64,000 nucleotides of DNA. Origin: Hyunsoonleella jejuensis (GTDB taxonomy: Bacteria > Bacteroidota > Bacteroidia > Flavobacteriales > Flavobacteriaceae). The position numbers were made by a program, and so were the translations under genes. The notes below the pieces were generated by a model, which was not told the origin of the DNA, made no database searches, and saw only the letters and a program-made list of their open reading frames with translations. Each line of letters starts with the position of its first letter. Position 1 is the stretch's first letter. Below, piece by piece: positions 17,784 through 26,901 of this stretch. The stretch is from the NCBI RefSeq assembly GCF_900111025.1, contig NZ_FOFN01000001.1:434001-498000 (forward strand), read 5' to 3'.

Positions 17784-18830
17784 TTATTTGTTTAAAAAAA
17801 TATTTAACTGATCTTCAAAATTGTTTGGTTTATAAATGTTATTGTAGGCATCTAAAGCCTTTTTAGGCGAAGGGTAATTTTGCAGCAGATTTTTAATTGC
17901 TAAATTAAAGTCATTATCGATAAAAACCCCACAATTCCAATGTCTTAGTTCTTGATAAAACTCTATTAAACTTGTACTAATTATAGGTGTAACACCGCAT
18001 GAGAGATATTCTGCAAGTTTAATTGGGGACGCCACGTTATTTAGCGGAATATTATCCCTAATTAAGAACCCATATTCCATTTTACTTAAGAATGCTTGTA
18101 CTTCAGAAGTTGAGGATACATTAACTAAAGTAATGTTTGTTTGATAGTTTTTATCTACCATGTTTTCTATCAAAATATTAGCAGCATCATGATTAAAAGT
18201 AGCAATAAATAATTTGTAATTAGAATTTATGGCACTTAATTGATTGTAAAACTTCAGTATTTTATCTACGTTTTGCCACTTTGATAACCCTCCTATATAA
18301 CATAAACTGTTATTGGTTTTTTCCTTTCCATTATAAGCTACTCTTGATTTACAAGGAATAACAATATGAAGCTTACTTTTTGGGCAGCTGTAAGAATCCT
18401 TTAAAACTTCAAACATTTGATGTGTTACAACAACTAATTTAGTAGATATACGCAAACATATTTTTAGTATGTTTTTAAACACATAATAGCGTATCTTGTT
18501 GTTATTAGAAAGTAAATCCTCATCATCAATTAGTCCTTGAACCCAAAATATTATTTCTTTCTTAGGCGCTAAAATATTTGAGAGAGAACCTATCAAAACC
18601 TCCTTTACTGTAATACAATAAATTTTCCCTGAGTCTTTGCTCCTAAGCATCTTAATGGTTTTAAATACGGATTTAACGGCAAATACCCGTTTATCTTTAA
18701 TCTTTTTACTTCTGCTAAGATATTTTACTTCATAGCCTAATCCTTCAAAATAAGATTCGTGCAGTTTTAACGCTTCAAATACGCTAACACTTATATTTCT
18801 AGGAAGTGGAATGTATATTTTTTTGCTCAT
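17784..18830 (-). CDS. Glycosyltransferase, GT4-like
   Basis: A 348-residue GT-B fold protein. The donor-domain start is SLCYIGGLSKWQNVDKILKFY (about 173-193). NVASPIKLAEYLSCGVTPIIS (about 262-282) is a divergent form of the E-x7-E region, with only the second Glu obvious. An N-terminal domain ends in TKLVVVTHQMFEVLK. It probably transfers one sugar of the repeat unit. It overlaps the upstream membrane-protein gene by 32 nt and directly abuts the 124-residue gene. The divergent motif lowers confidence in the family number, not in the general class. Confidence 0.8.
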   Translation of the reverse strand: MSKKIYIPLPRNISVSVFEALKLHESYFEGLGYEVKYLSRSKKIKDKRVFAVKSVFKTIKMLRSKDSGKIYCITVKEVLIGSLSNILAPKKEIIFWVQGLIDDEDLLSNNNKIRYYVFKNILKICLRISTKLVVVTHQMFEVLKDSYSCPKSKLHIVIPCKSRVAYNGKEKTNNSLCYIGGLSKWQNVDKILKFYNQLSAINSNYKLFIATFNHDAANILIENMVDKNYQTNITLVNVSSTSEVQAFLSKMEYGFLIRDNIPLNNVASPIKLAEYLSCGVTPIISTSLIEFYQELRHWNCGVFIDNDFNLAIKNLLQNYPSPKKALDAYNNIYKPNNFEDQLNIFLNK

Positions 18831-20010
18831 TAAAACTATTTAGTTTGTTTACAACTATCAAGGTAAGTAAATAAAGAATTGACTCATTAAACTCAAAGAA
18901 TGTTGGGTTATAATTAATGATAAAAAAAAGATAAATGACCATAACCCGCAAATAAAATGGAGCTTTTTTAATTATGGAATGTAGCCATCGTAATAAGATG
19001 AAAATAGGTATCATAGAAAAAAAACCTAATTCAACAATTAAAACAAACAGGCTAGATAATCCATAGGGCGATTTGTTCTCAAACAGAGGTTGCCATTTTT
19101 TAATCATTTGCTTTGGTATATTCTCTGTAATTTCAGAGTCAAAAATTTGTCCCGATCTACTCGTGAAATTCCCGTAACCCACACCAAGGAAATAGGTTTC
19201 TTTTAACTGTTCATAACCATACTTATACACAGCCGATACACCAATTTCAGTATCAAAAAATCGTTCGTAGTTCATTTGTATTGCTGTATACTCTGTCCCA
19301 GGCCTCCTTTTTTCGTAGGCCATAAAAGAAATGGTATATATCACATAAATAATAACAAACATTATAGCTGATAATTTATATATGTTTTTAACAATATAAC
19401 CTAGAACAAAACTCATTAATAAAATTAATACACCTAAATTAGAAAAGCCTAAATACGCACTAAATATTATGACAGAAATTGTGAAAAACTTACCTATTAT
19501 CCCGTAATAAAAATTCTTCTTGCCTAGAAAAAATAAATAGGGCAATAAAAAAAATAAAAATCTACTCTTATTATTAGCCATCACAAATGTTCCTGAATAT
19601 CTGTCCAGCGGATCTATAGAATCTTTTGGAAAAAACAGATCAAAGAATAGTTGAGAAACACAAAATATTATAATTAATTTAATTAAGGACTTACAAATTT
19701 GCTCATCCAACTTGTCCATATAAAAAACGAAAATAAAGTTAGAGCATACCAGAATAAGCTGAAAAATATTTATAAAAAATTGATTTCTAAAAACCCCTAA
19801 AACAATTATGGTTAAGGATAGCAGAATAATCCAAACCATCTTTGGTTTTACTTTTCTTTTATAAATATAGATAAGCAAAGCGATGAAGATTATACTAAAA
19901 GTAAGTTGCGTTGCTTGACTAAAAAAGGCAATATATCTTGAGAGAAACTCAGACAAAAAAACAATTACTAATTGTAATAATAATATTAGGTAGCCAAGTT
20001 TTATTTTCAC
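18799..20010 (-). CDS. O-antigen ligase/polymerase-like membrane protein
   Basis: A 403-residue protein with about eleven transmembrane helices. A periplasmic loop at about 245-325 contains FLGVGYGNFTSRSGQIFDSEI, the G-x-G-x-G-N-F type motif of the Wzy_C/WaaL superfamily. It is the third protein of this type within 5 kb. The start is GTG at 20010, adjoining the stop of the pyruvyl transferase gene. Its first 17 nt around the start codon are identical to those of the flippase gene. Which of the three is polymerase and which is ligase cannot be decided from sequence alone. Confidence 0.78.
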   Translation of the reverse strand: MKIKLGYLILLLQLVIVFLSEFLSRYIAFFSQATQLTFSIIFIALLIYIYKRKVKPKMVWIILLSLTIIVLGVFRNQFFINIFQLILVCSNFIFVFYMDKLDEQICKSLIKLIIIFCVSQLFFDLFFPKDSIDPLDRYSGTFVMANNKSRFLFFLLPYLFFLGKKNFYYGIIGKFFTISVIIFSAYLGFSNLGVLILLMSFVLGYIVKNIYKLSAIMFVIIYVIYTISFMAYEKRRPGTEYTAIQMNYERFFDTEIGVSAVYKYGYEQLKETYFLGVGYGNFTSRSGQIFDSEITENIPKQMIKKWQPLFENKSPYGLSSLFVLIVELGFFSMIPIFILLRWLHSIIKKAPFYLRVMVIYLFFIINYNPTFFEFNESILYLLTLIVVNKLNSFNEQKNIHSTS

Positions 20011-21119
20011 TAAGATGTTATTGTTTTTATTAACGCTAACAGGTTGTTAAACATATCTGTTGCTAATTTATTGTGCTTTTTTACAGCTACTTTTAAACTT
20101 AATTTTGCCGTTTCATAATCAATATTTGTTACAATACCCTCTAAATCATCTGTAAAAGGTTGTTTCCAAATTTCCACACCATCTTCCAACATTTCTTTTG
20201 TAACCTTTAGCTTAGGCTCTATTTCAATAGCTATACTAGGGATATGCAACAAAGCCCCAAATATTACACCATGAAACCTAGAGGAAATAAACAAATCAAA
20301 ACTAGATAAAGATGAGATAAAATCTTCAAGATTATGGTTCTCAGGATTCCATTTTATAATATTAAAGCCTAGATTCTTTATAGACATTTCGCAATGAACC
20401 TCATCTTTAAAGAGAATAAACTCAACTTGATATTTACTGTTTAATTTTGAAGCTTCCTCGATAACTCTATCCAAATACTCAGCACCTTCTTTAGAGTAAC
20501 TCCAGTCTCTTAAAATTACGCCTATTTTATTAATTTTCTTTGAATTATTATAAAAAGGCTTGAAATCGATTATATCTGGAAGAAAACATATATCTGTACT
20601 TAGAAATGTGTTTGTATTGTAAGGTTTGGTAAAGTTATAACTAAATTTATCTCTTACAAATACGCCGCGCATATTGCTTATTTTGTCTTTCGCAATCTTC
20701 TCTATTTCTGATCCCTCTTTGAATGGCCCTAAACCTACTCCTACCGAATATAAAAAATCATAATTCGATTGTTTTGAGATTACTTTTTTCTCAAATGCTA
20801 ATTGTACCTTCTTAATAAATAGCCTTGGGTTTCTAAAAAGTAGTTTCAATTTACTACCCGATCGTGGGGTGTTTTCAAAAGAAAAAAACTGCGTACCCCC
20901 TCCGTAAATAAGTGATCTGAAATAATATTTATGAAATTTCTCTTTTGTTATATAAAATTTACTTGGTATAAAGTTAGAAACGTAATTCGCTTCTTTCCCT
21001 ATAAAATTCGCATTAATTTTATTTCGTTTTGCCCATTTATATAGAAAATACATTAATGCGTCATCGCCAAAATTATATTCCCCATATGCTCCTCTAATTC
21101 CTACTTTTCTATTTTTCAT
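20010..21119 (-). CDS. Polysaccharide pyruvyl transferase family protein
   Basis: A 369-residue member of the PS_pyruv_trans (CsaB/WcaK) family. Diagnostic parts are the N-terminus KVGIRGAYGEYNFGDDALMYFL, the middle FLSTDICFLPD and the late SSFDLFISSRFHGVIFGALLHIPSIAIE block (about 271-298) with its conserved Arg-Phe-His. The family adds pyruvate ketals from phosphoenolpyruvate to sugars, giving the polymer negative charge. It starts 11 nt before the end of the flippase gene, so translation is likely coupled. Some family members have other roles, so the activity is inferred. Confidence 0.88.
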   Translation of the reverse strand: MKNRKVGIRGAYGEYNFGDDALMYFLYKWAKRNKINANFIGKEANYVSNFIPSKFYITKEKFHKYYFRSLIYGGGTQFFSFENTPRSGSKLKLLFRNPRLFIKKVQLAFEKKVISKQSNYDFLYSVGVGLGPFKEGSEIEKIAKDKISNMRGVFVRDKFSYNFTKPYNTNTFLSTDICFLPDIIDFKPFYNNSKKINKIGVILRDWSYSKEGAEYLDRVIEEASKLNSKYQVEFILFKDEVHCEMSIKNLGFNIIKWNPENHNLEDFISSLSSFDLFISSRFHGVIFGALLHIPSIAIEIEPKLKVTKEMLEDGVEIWKQPFTDDLEGIVTNIDYETAKLSLKVAVKKHNKLATDMFNNLLALIKTITS

Positions 21120-22551
21120 CCTCTATAATTTTGTAAAAACTAAACAAAACGCCTAATAAACAGAATGTTAACATCGCCAGTTTGTAATAAATATTAATAA
21201 CCAAATTACTAAAAACTACGCCAATTACAGCGAAAAACACAGTCCAAATCAAAACTGCCCACTTTGAATATATGATGTTTAGGGGAATAATATTCTTTCT
21301 AACATAAACTGGGATTACAATTAAAATATTAATAAAATAAGCTATAACATACGAAAGTGCCATAGTAACTGCATTTTTTGTCTCCATGAAAAAAAACGTG
21401 GTTATTAATGTAAAACCCCAAATAAAATTACTTAGAAAACTAAACCACATTAGGTCATGAACTATCATTATTCGCGACATTCCGTTTTTAAAAAGCACTA
21501 AAATGGTTATTATAGCTATCATAAATACAGTGAAACTAAAGTTTTTATCTTTTATATATTCCGCCTTCAAAAATAAACCTAATATTTCTGGAAAAACCAA
21601 TACGGGCAACATAGCAACAAAGCCTATAACCCAAGGTAATAGTAAGTTTATTTGTCCTATTTTTTTATTATTTTGGTCTTTTGTCATTGAAATAATTAAC
21701 GGGGCATTCAAAGTATTTACTCCCATTAATAATAAATTATGAAATAAAAATATTGCTGCAAATAATCCCATCTCGCTAAACCCTCGTTCTTGTCTAACTA
21801 AAAGAGTTTCTAACCCCCATTTAAAGGGAATGACGGCAACGCCACTTAAAATAGCTGGTAATGTAAAATATTTTAGTATCCATGCTTCACTTAAAAACTT
21901 ATTTGTTAAAATAATTTTATACTCTTTAAATACTTTTAGTATAAAATATAATGAAATAATAAGTCCTATCACAGTTGCAAAAATAAACCCAATAAACACA
22001 CCTTCTATTTCATATTTTAACGCGCCAATATACAATGAGATAAATAGTATTACACCGAAAACAGTATTTACAAATGCCAATGCTCTAAATTTCTCAAAGC
22101 CCTGCAAAAAACCCAAAGCAACTCCATTCAGTATACTAAAAAACAGAAGTAATGTATTTAACTTAATCACAACTAATAAATGAGGGGCAAGGAGTATATC
22201 GTTTGCTAGCCAAGGCGATAGAAGCCAATAAACAAGTGATATTAATAGTCCTAAAACAATTGAAGAACAAAAAGTTAAACTTATTATTTTATTAACCTTT
22301 TCTGGGTCTTCATATCGGTGTTTAGGAAGAAACTTGGTTAAGGTAACACCGAATCCAGTTCCAATTATCGAAATAAAAATACTCAAGGTAGATCTTAAAA
22401 CCCCTATTTCACCATTAACGGTTTTACCGAGTGTGTTTGCGACAAACATCCAAGCTAAAAACATTAGTCCCTTTGAAGTAAATGTTCCAATTAACGACCA
22501 AATCGAATTACTTACCAAGCTAGAAGTGTTATTCCTAAGTTTTATTTTCAC
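21109..22551 (-). CDS. Polysaccharide flippase (Wzx family)
   Basis: A 480-residue membrane protein with about fourteen helices of the MATE/MOP superfamily. The N-terminus (SSLVSNSIWSLIGTFTSKGLMFLAWM) and FGVTLTKFLPKHRYEDPEKV after helix 2 are typical of polysaccharide exporters. It flips undecaprenyl-linked repeat units from the cytoplasmic to the periplasmic face, where the Wzy/WaaL-like proteins encoded downstream act. The start is GTG at 22551; no ATG is available nearby. It is the first glycan-export gene after the 95-bp gap that follows the lipoprotein gene. Confidence 0.92.
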   Translation of the reverse strand: MKIKLRNNTSSLVSNSIWSLIGTFTSKGLMFLAWMFVANTLGKTVNGEIGVLRSTLSIFISIIGTGFGVTLTKFLPKHRYEDPEKVNKIISLTFCSSIVLGLLISLVYWLLSPWLANDILLAPHLLVVIKLNTLLLFFSILNGVALGFLQGFEKFRALAFVNTVFGVILFISLYIGALKYEIEGVFIGFIFATVIGLIISLYFILKVFKEYKIILTNKFLSEAWILKYFTLPAILSGVAVIPFKWGLETLLVRQERGFSEMGLFAAIFLFHNLLLMGVNTLNAPLIISMTKDQNNKKIGQINLLLPWVIGFVAMLPVLVFPEILGLFLKAEYIKDKNFSFTVFMIAIITILVLFKNGMSRIMIVHDLMWFSFLSNFIWGFTLITTFFFMETKNAVTMALSYVIAYFINILIVIPVYVRKNIIPLNIIYSKWAVLIWTVFFAVIGVVFSNLVINIYYKLAMLTFCLLGVLFSFYKIIEDEK

Positions 22552-22646
22552 TAGCTATTTATTAATTAATTATTCTCCGTAGTTAATAAAAGCATTAGAT
22601 GTGAATACTAATTAATGAAATGCTTTATGCCTTAATGTTTCGATAC

Positions 22647-23150
22647 TTATTCAAACAAAATATCGTATACCTTAATTTCACCTAATTTCCCGGAAGCTTT
22701 AAAGTTATTCTTTTGATAAATAAAAAATTCTATACTGTCTAGATATTTTGTGCCCTTTGGTACTCTATTAATAATTAAGTATTTTTTTTCGTGTAGTTGT
22801 CTTATTTTTAGATTTGTAAATGCCGTGAATTCTTCTTTTTCCAAGTGATCATAAGCCTTTACTCCCATGCTGTATTTATCAACTTCATTCTCAATTATAT
22901 CATCATTTAATCTTAAAACAAAATAGAAAATACTATCGTTAAACTTTCTAACTCCAAATTTGTCAACTTTAAAACTAGAATTAAATTCCTGATTAATTTC
23001 TCTATAATCCAACAAGCTCAATTCATACGGGTTTAATTCTTCTTTAACATCCTTTTGAGATTCTATATGACTTTCTTCCTTTGTTTTTTGATTTTGTTTG
23101 CAAGAAAGACAAGAGAAAACAACTATTATCAATAAAATACGATACTTCAT
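22647..23150 (-). CDS. Hypothetical lipoprotein
   Basis: A 167-residue protein with a lipoprotein signal (MKYRILLIIVVFSCLSCKQN; lipobox LSCK, Cys17). A charged linker (QNQKTKEESHIESQKDVKEE) and a beta-rich domain ending in IKVYDILFE follow. I do not recognise the domain. It probably sits in the outer membrane or its periplasmic leaflet. It lies between wecC and the flippase gene in the same orientation. Four CTAAA-type pentamers abut its ATG directly, which is unusual (see the repeat at 23151). A role in glycan export or surface attachment is guesswork from position. Confidence 0.7.
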   Translation of the reverse strand: MKYRILLIIVVFSCLSCKQNQKTKEESHIESQKDVKEELNPYELSLLDYREINQEFNSSFKVDKFGVRKFNDSIFYFVLRLNDDIIENEVDKYSMGVKAYDHLEKEEFTAFTNLKIRQLHEKKYLIINRVPKGTKYLDSIEFFIYQKNNFKASGKLGEIKVYDILFE

Positions 23151-23170
23151 TTCAGTTTAGTTTAGTTTAG
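23151..23170 (-). repeat. Pentanucleotide tandem repeat directly upstream of a start codon
   Basis: Read on the minus strand, three perfect CTAAA units and one CTGAA run straight into the ATG at 23150, preceded by a run of six A. Pentamer tracts in a leader can change length by slippage and alter promoter or ribosome spacing. Whether this tract varies is unknown. Confidence 0.6.
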
Positions 23171-23195
23171 TTTTTTGGATAATGTGCTGTTTCAA

Positions 23196-24413
23196 TTAGT
23201 TTCCATTCGTTATTCCACAAAAATCTAACACTACTTTATCCCCTGACAAATCAATTGATTTAAACTCTTTATGCGCGACTAAAAAAACAATGATATCTGC
23301 CATTTCAGAAGCTTTTCTGTAATCAGTAAGCTTAAAGACTCTGTGTTCTGTGATATTGGGCTCAACAATAAAGTACTCTTCATTATTAGCGTTTTGTAAA
23401 ACTTTTTGAGCTATATATTTGGCAGGAGACTCTCTTAAATCGTCAATGTTCGGTTTGAAAGCAAGTCCCATTATTGCAATTTTTGGTTTTCTTCCGTTCT
23501 TTAATTCAAATTCCAATTTGGCAGTTTGTACCTTCTCAGCACACCAAAATGATTTATAATTGTTTATTTCACGAGCCTTTCCAATGATTTGGGATTCCAT
23601 AGGATAATCTGAAACTATAAAGTACGGATCTACCGCAATACAATGTCCACCAACACCGCAACCAGGTTGTAATATGTTTACCCTTGGATGCTTATTTGCT
23701 AACTTAATGAGCTCCCATACATTAATTCCAGCCTTATCACAAATTAAAGACAGCTCATTTGCAAAAGCAATTTGTACATCACGAGACGAATTTTCCACCA
23801 ACTTACACATTTCAGCAGTTCGAGCATTTGTTTCGTGCAAATCTCCTTTAATAAATTGTTTATAAAAAGCAACCGCTCTCTTTGTAGAACTTTCATCTAC
23901 CCCTCCTATAACGCGGTCGTTATGTACTAATTCATACATCACATTTCCAGGCAGCACGCGTTCAGGACAATATGCAATATTAAGTTTGTTTTCTAACTCT
24001 GGTCTTTCAGAATATATTAATTCCATCATTTTTTCCGTAGTACCAACCGGAGAAGTAGATTCTATAATGTATAAATCATTTTCCTTTAATAAAGGAATAA
24101 TCGATTTCGTTGCTGCTTCGACAAATGAAATATCTGGCTCATTTTTACCCTTAAATGGTGTTGGAACCACAACTAAATAAGTGTTTGCATCTATTGGAGT
24201 TGTTGCCGCTTTTAAATACCCGTTCTTCACAGCATTAGCCACTGCAATATCTAGTTCTGGCTCAATAATATGTATCTTTCCTTCATTTATGGTATTTACA
24301 ACACTATTATTAATATCCACACCATGAACATACGTCTTGTTTTTTGCTATTAATGCGGCGGTTGGTAGACCTATATATCCAAGGCCTATCATTACAACTT
24401 CAGGTCTAATCAT
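23196..24413 (-). CDS. wecC: UDP-N-acetyl-D-mannosamine dehydrogenase
   Basis: A 405-residue UDP-sugar 6-dehydrogenase with an N-terminal NAD fold (VVMIGLGYIGLPTAALIAK), a central domain and a C-terminal domain. The catalytic Cys lies in LQPGCGVGGHCIAVDPYFIV (about 256-275), and SPVGTT and NIAYCPERVLPG are present. It oxidises UDP-ManNAc to UDP-ManNAcA with two NAD. It follows wecB by 6 bp, which supplies its substrate, and the GT26 gene further down could use the product. A related dehydrogenase acting on UDP-GlcNAc is the main alternative; the pairing with wecB favours WecC. Confidence 0.93.
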   Translation of the reverse strand: MIRPEVVMIGLGYIGLPTAALIAKNKTYVHGVDINNSVVNTINEGKIHIIEPELDIAVANAVKNGYLKAATTPIDANTYLVVVPTPFKGKNEPDISFVEAATKSIIPLLKENDLYIIESTSPVGTTEKMMELIYSERPELENKLNIAYCPERVLPGNVMYELVHNDRVIGGVDESSTKRAVAFYKQFIKGDLHETNARTAEMCKLVENSSRDVQIAFANELSLICDKAGINVWELIKLANKHPRVNILQPGCGVGGHCIAVDPYFIVSDYPMESQIIGKAREINNYKSFWCAEKVQTAKLEFELKNGRKPKIAIMGLAFKPNIDDLRESPAKYIAQKVLQNANNEEYFIVEPNITEHRVFKLTDYRKASEMADIIVFLVAHKEFKSIDLSGDKVVLDFCGITNGN

Positions 24414-24419
24414 ATTTCC

Positions 24420-25544
24420 TTAAATTTCTTTGATGTAATTAACTATGCGTTCGCAAGCCCTTCCATCTCCATATGGATTGTGTAACTGGCTCATGGAACT
24501 ATATGCTGAATCACTAGTTAACAAACGACGTGCTTCTTTTACAATTTTACTGCTATCAGTTCCAACTAACAATACAGTACCGACTTCTACAGCTTCTGGT
24601 CTTTCAGTTGTGTTTCTCATTACTAATACAGGCTTGCCTAAGCTAGGAGCTTCTTCTTGTACACCGCCACTATCTGTGATAATAAGGTGTGATTTTTCCA
24701 TAAGCCATACAAAAGCTGGATATGATAATGGTGCTATTAACTTTACATTTGCTACCTCTGATAACAACTCATATACAGGTTTTTGAACATTAGGATTTAA
24801 GTGCACTGGATAAACAACCTCACAATCCGGATGTTCTATGGCAATAGTTTTTAATGCCTCACAAATATCGATAAATCCTTGTCCGTGATTTTCTCTACGA
24901 TGCCCAGTTACTAAAATTATTCTTTTACTTGAATCAATATTCGATTTTAGATTTTTTATTTCATCATCATCATAACCAGACTTTACTTTATTAACACTAA
25001 ACATAAGAGCGTCTATCACAGTGTTTCCAGTGATTATGATATTTTCTTCCTCTTTATTTTCTCTAATTAAGTTTTGTTTCGATGTGCTAGTAGGGGAAAA
25101 ATGGTAATCACTTACGACACCAGCTACACACCTATTCATTTCTTCTGGAAATGGAGATTGCATATTAAAAGTTCTTAATCCTGCTTCAACATGGCACACC
25201 TTAGCTCCTGAATAAAATGAAGCTATACTTGTAGCCATTGTTGTAGTGGTATCCCCATGTATAAAAACAAAATCGGGGTTAAAACTCTCTAGTACCGGTT
25301 TTAAATTAACTATAATATCGGCTGTTAAGCCATATAGATTTTGGTTTGGCTTCATTAAATTCAAATCAAAATCAGGTTTAATCTCAAAAAAGTTTAAAAC
25401 TTGATCTAACATTTCTCTGTGTTGAGCAGTGATACAGACTTTAGTTTCGAATTGTTCGACATTCTTTTGAAATTGTTTTACCAAAGGCGCCATTTTTATA
25501 GCTTCGGGTCTTGTACCAAACACAATTAGTATTTTTCTTTTCAT
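24420..25544 (-). CDS. wecB: UDP-N-acetylglucosamine 2-epimerase (non-hydrolysing)
   Basis: A 374-residue GT-B-like epimerase. It carries LIVFGTRPEAIKMAPLVK at the N-terminus, FIHGDTTTTMA, HVEAGLRTFN, PFPEEMNR, the TGHRREN loop and DSGGVQEEAPSLGKPVLVMR. It converts UDP-GlcNAc to UDP-ManNAc in the cytoplasm. Its ATG overlaps the rfbD stop as ATGA, and the stop is 6 bp before wecC, so the three genes are translated together. Function and family are secure. Confidence 0.96.
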   Translation of the reverse strand: MKRKILIVFGTRPEAIKMAPLVKQFQKNVEQFETKVCITAQHREMLDQVLNFFEIKPDFDLNLMKPNQNLYGLTADIIVNLKPVLESFNPDFVFIHGDTTTTMATSIASFYSGAKVCHVEAGLRTFNMQSPFPEEMNRCVAGVVSDYHFSPTSTSKQNLIRENKEEENIIITGNTVIDALMFSVNKVKSGYDDDEIKNLKSNIDSSKRIILVTGHRRENHGQGFIDICEALKTIAIEHPDCEVVYPVHLNPNVQKPVYELLSEVANVKLIAPLSYPAFVWLMEKSHLIITDSGGVQEEAPSLGKPVLVMRNTTERPEAVEVGTVLLVGTDSSKIVKEARRLLTSDSAYSSMSQLHNPYGDGRACERIVNYIKEI

Positions 25545-26359
25545 TTTTTATTTTTAAATAAATTCTCTGATTTTGAAGATTTTAAAACCGAATTTTTTGG
25601 ACGTCTTGCAAAAGTACGATAATTGTTTACTTTAACAAGTGATATACTATTAGACATATTATTTTCTAGTAGAACTTGTTTTGCAAAATCGAACCATGTC
25701 ATTATTTTTTCATCACAAAAATGTAAAATACCATAGGCCTTGTAATTTTCTTGTATCAACTTAATGATGAATTTGGATAAATTAATAGTGCTTGTAGGAC
25801 AACCTTTTTGTTCAGTTGTAATACAAAGTTCCTTCTTTGTTGTAGCTTTTTTAACAATGGTTTTATAAAAATTATTACCATATTTACGACTATATAACCA
25901 CGACGTCCTAATTATAAAATACTTATTCAGTATATTGTGTATATAATTTTCTCCTTCTAATTTAGATTTCCCGTATTCGTTAATAGGATTAGGTTTATCG
26001 TTTATTGTATAAGCACCTTTCTTTTCTCCATCAAACACATAATCTGTTGAAACATGTATTAAAACTGTATTGGTTTCTTTGCATTTATAGGCTAAATTTT
26101 TAACGCCTTCGGCATTTATATTATAAGCTAATTCTGGGGTTTTTTCAGCTTCCTCAACATTAGTGTACGCTGCACAATTAATACAATATTCGAACTTATG
26201 TTTATCAAAAAAGTTATCAATGTTTTTGATATTTGTTATGTCTAGCTCTTTTTTAGAAACAAAAACAAAATCCAATCCTAATTTATTTACTGCGTATAGC
26301 TCTTTTATTGTTTGACCTAATTGTCCATCAGCTCCTGTAACTAAGACGTTTTTTTTCAT
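25541..26359 (-). CDS. rfbD: dTDP-4-dehydrorhamnose reductase
   Basis: A 272-residue SDR that performs the last step to dTDP-L-rhamnose with NAD(P)H. It shows VTGADGQLGQTIKEL, INCAAYTNVEEAEKTPELAYNIN, STDYVFDGEKKGAY, and catalytic Y-x3-K as INEYGKSKLEGE, followed by FIIRTSWLYS. Overlaps of ATGA type join it to rfbC upstream and wecB downstream. The C-terminus is slightly short for the family (usually 280-300) but no motif is missing. Confidence 0.94.
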   Translation of the reverse strand: MKKNVLVTGADGQLGQTIKELYAVNKLGLDFVFVSKKELDITNIKNIDNFFDKHKFEYCINCAAYTNVEEAEKTPELAYNINAEGVKNLAYKCKETNTVLIHVSTDYVFDGEKKGAYTINDKPNPINEYGKSKLEGENYIHNILNKYFIIRTSWLYSRKYGNNFYKTIVKKATTKKELCITTEQKGCPTSTINLSKFIIKLIQENYKAYGILHFCDEKIMTWFDFAKQVLLENNMSNSISLVKVNNYRTFARRPKNSVLKSSKSENLFKNKK

Positions 26360-26901
26360 TTAAAAAGGTTCTCAATAGTTAATAACCTCTTATCTTTTTC
26401 AGAAACAATCATGTCTTCTTCAGGGAAATTCCAATCTATATCTAGCGTATTATCGTTAAATATAATACCTGATTCTGAATTTACATCGTAATAATTGTCA
26501 CATTTATACGAAAAAATAGTGTCATTTTCTAAAACTAAAAATCCATGAGCAAAATTTCTAGGAATATATAATTGTTTTCTATTCTTATCGTCTAAATATA
26601 TTGAATAGTACTTTCCGAATGTGGGGGAATTTTTTCTTAGATCTACACAGACATCTAAAACTTTACCTTTAATTACTTGCACTAGTTTTGCTTGTGCTGA
26701 ATCACCTGTTTGAAAATGAAGCCCTCTTAGCACACCAACAGAAGACTTTGATAAATTGTCTTGAACAAAAATAGTTTTAACGCCTGTAGCTTTAGCAAAG
26801 ACCTGATCATTGAAAGCTTCTAAAAACCAACCTCGTTTATCTTGATAAACTTTAGGTTTTATTACATAGCACCCCTTTAAAAAAGTTTCTTCAATTTCCA
26901 T
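26356..26901 (-). CDS. rfbC: dTDP-4-dehydrorhamnose 3,5-epimerase
   Basis: A 181-residue cupin-fold epimerase. It has [22 protein letters not shown], the VLRGLHFQ signature with the catalytic His, [18 protein letters not shown] and [14 protein letters not shown]. It acts between rfbB and rfbD in dTDP-L-rhamnose synthesis. The frame extends to 26940, but that would add 13 hydrophobic residues inside rfbA; ATG at 26901 ([10 protein letters not shown]) gives the usual N-terminus and an 11-nt overlap with rfbA. Confidence 0.95.
   Translation of the reverse strand: MEIEETFLKGCYVIKPKVYQDKRGWFLEAFNDQVFAKATGVKTIFVQDNLSKSSVGVLRGLHFQTGDSAQAKLVQVIKGKVLDVCVDLRKNSPTFGKYYSIYLDDKNRKQLYIPRNFAHGFLVLENDTIFSYKCDNYYDVNSESGIIFNDNTLDIDWNFPEEDMIVSEKDKRLLTIENLFK

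Noticed and set aside
22588-22626. AAAGCATT ... AATGCTTT inverted repeat between the lipoprotein and flippase genes
   Set aside because: The loop is 23 nt and there is no T-tract on the relevant strand; too weak to call a terminator or operator.
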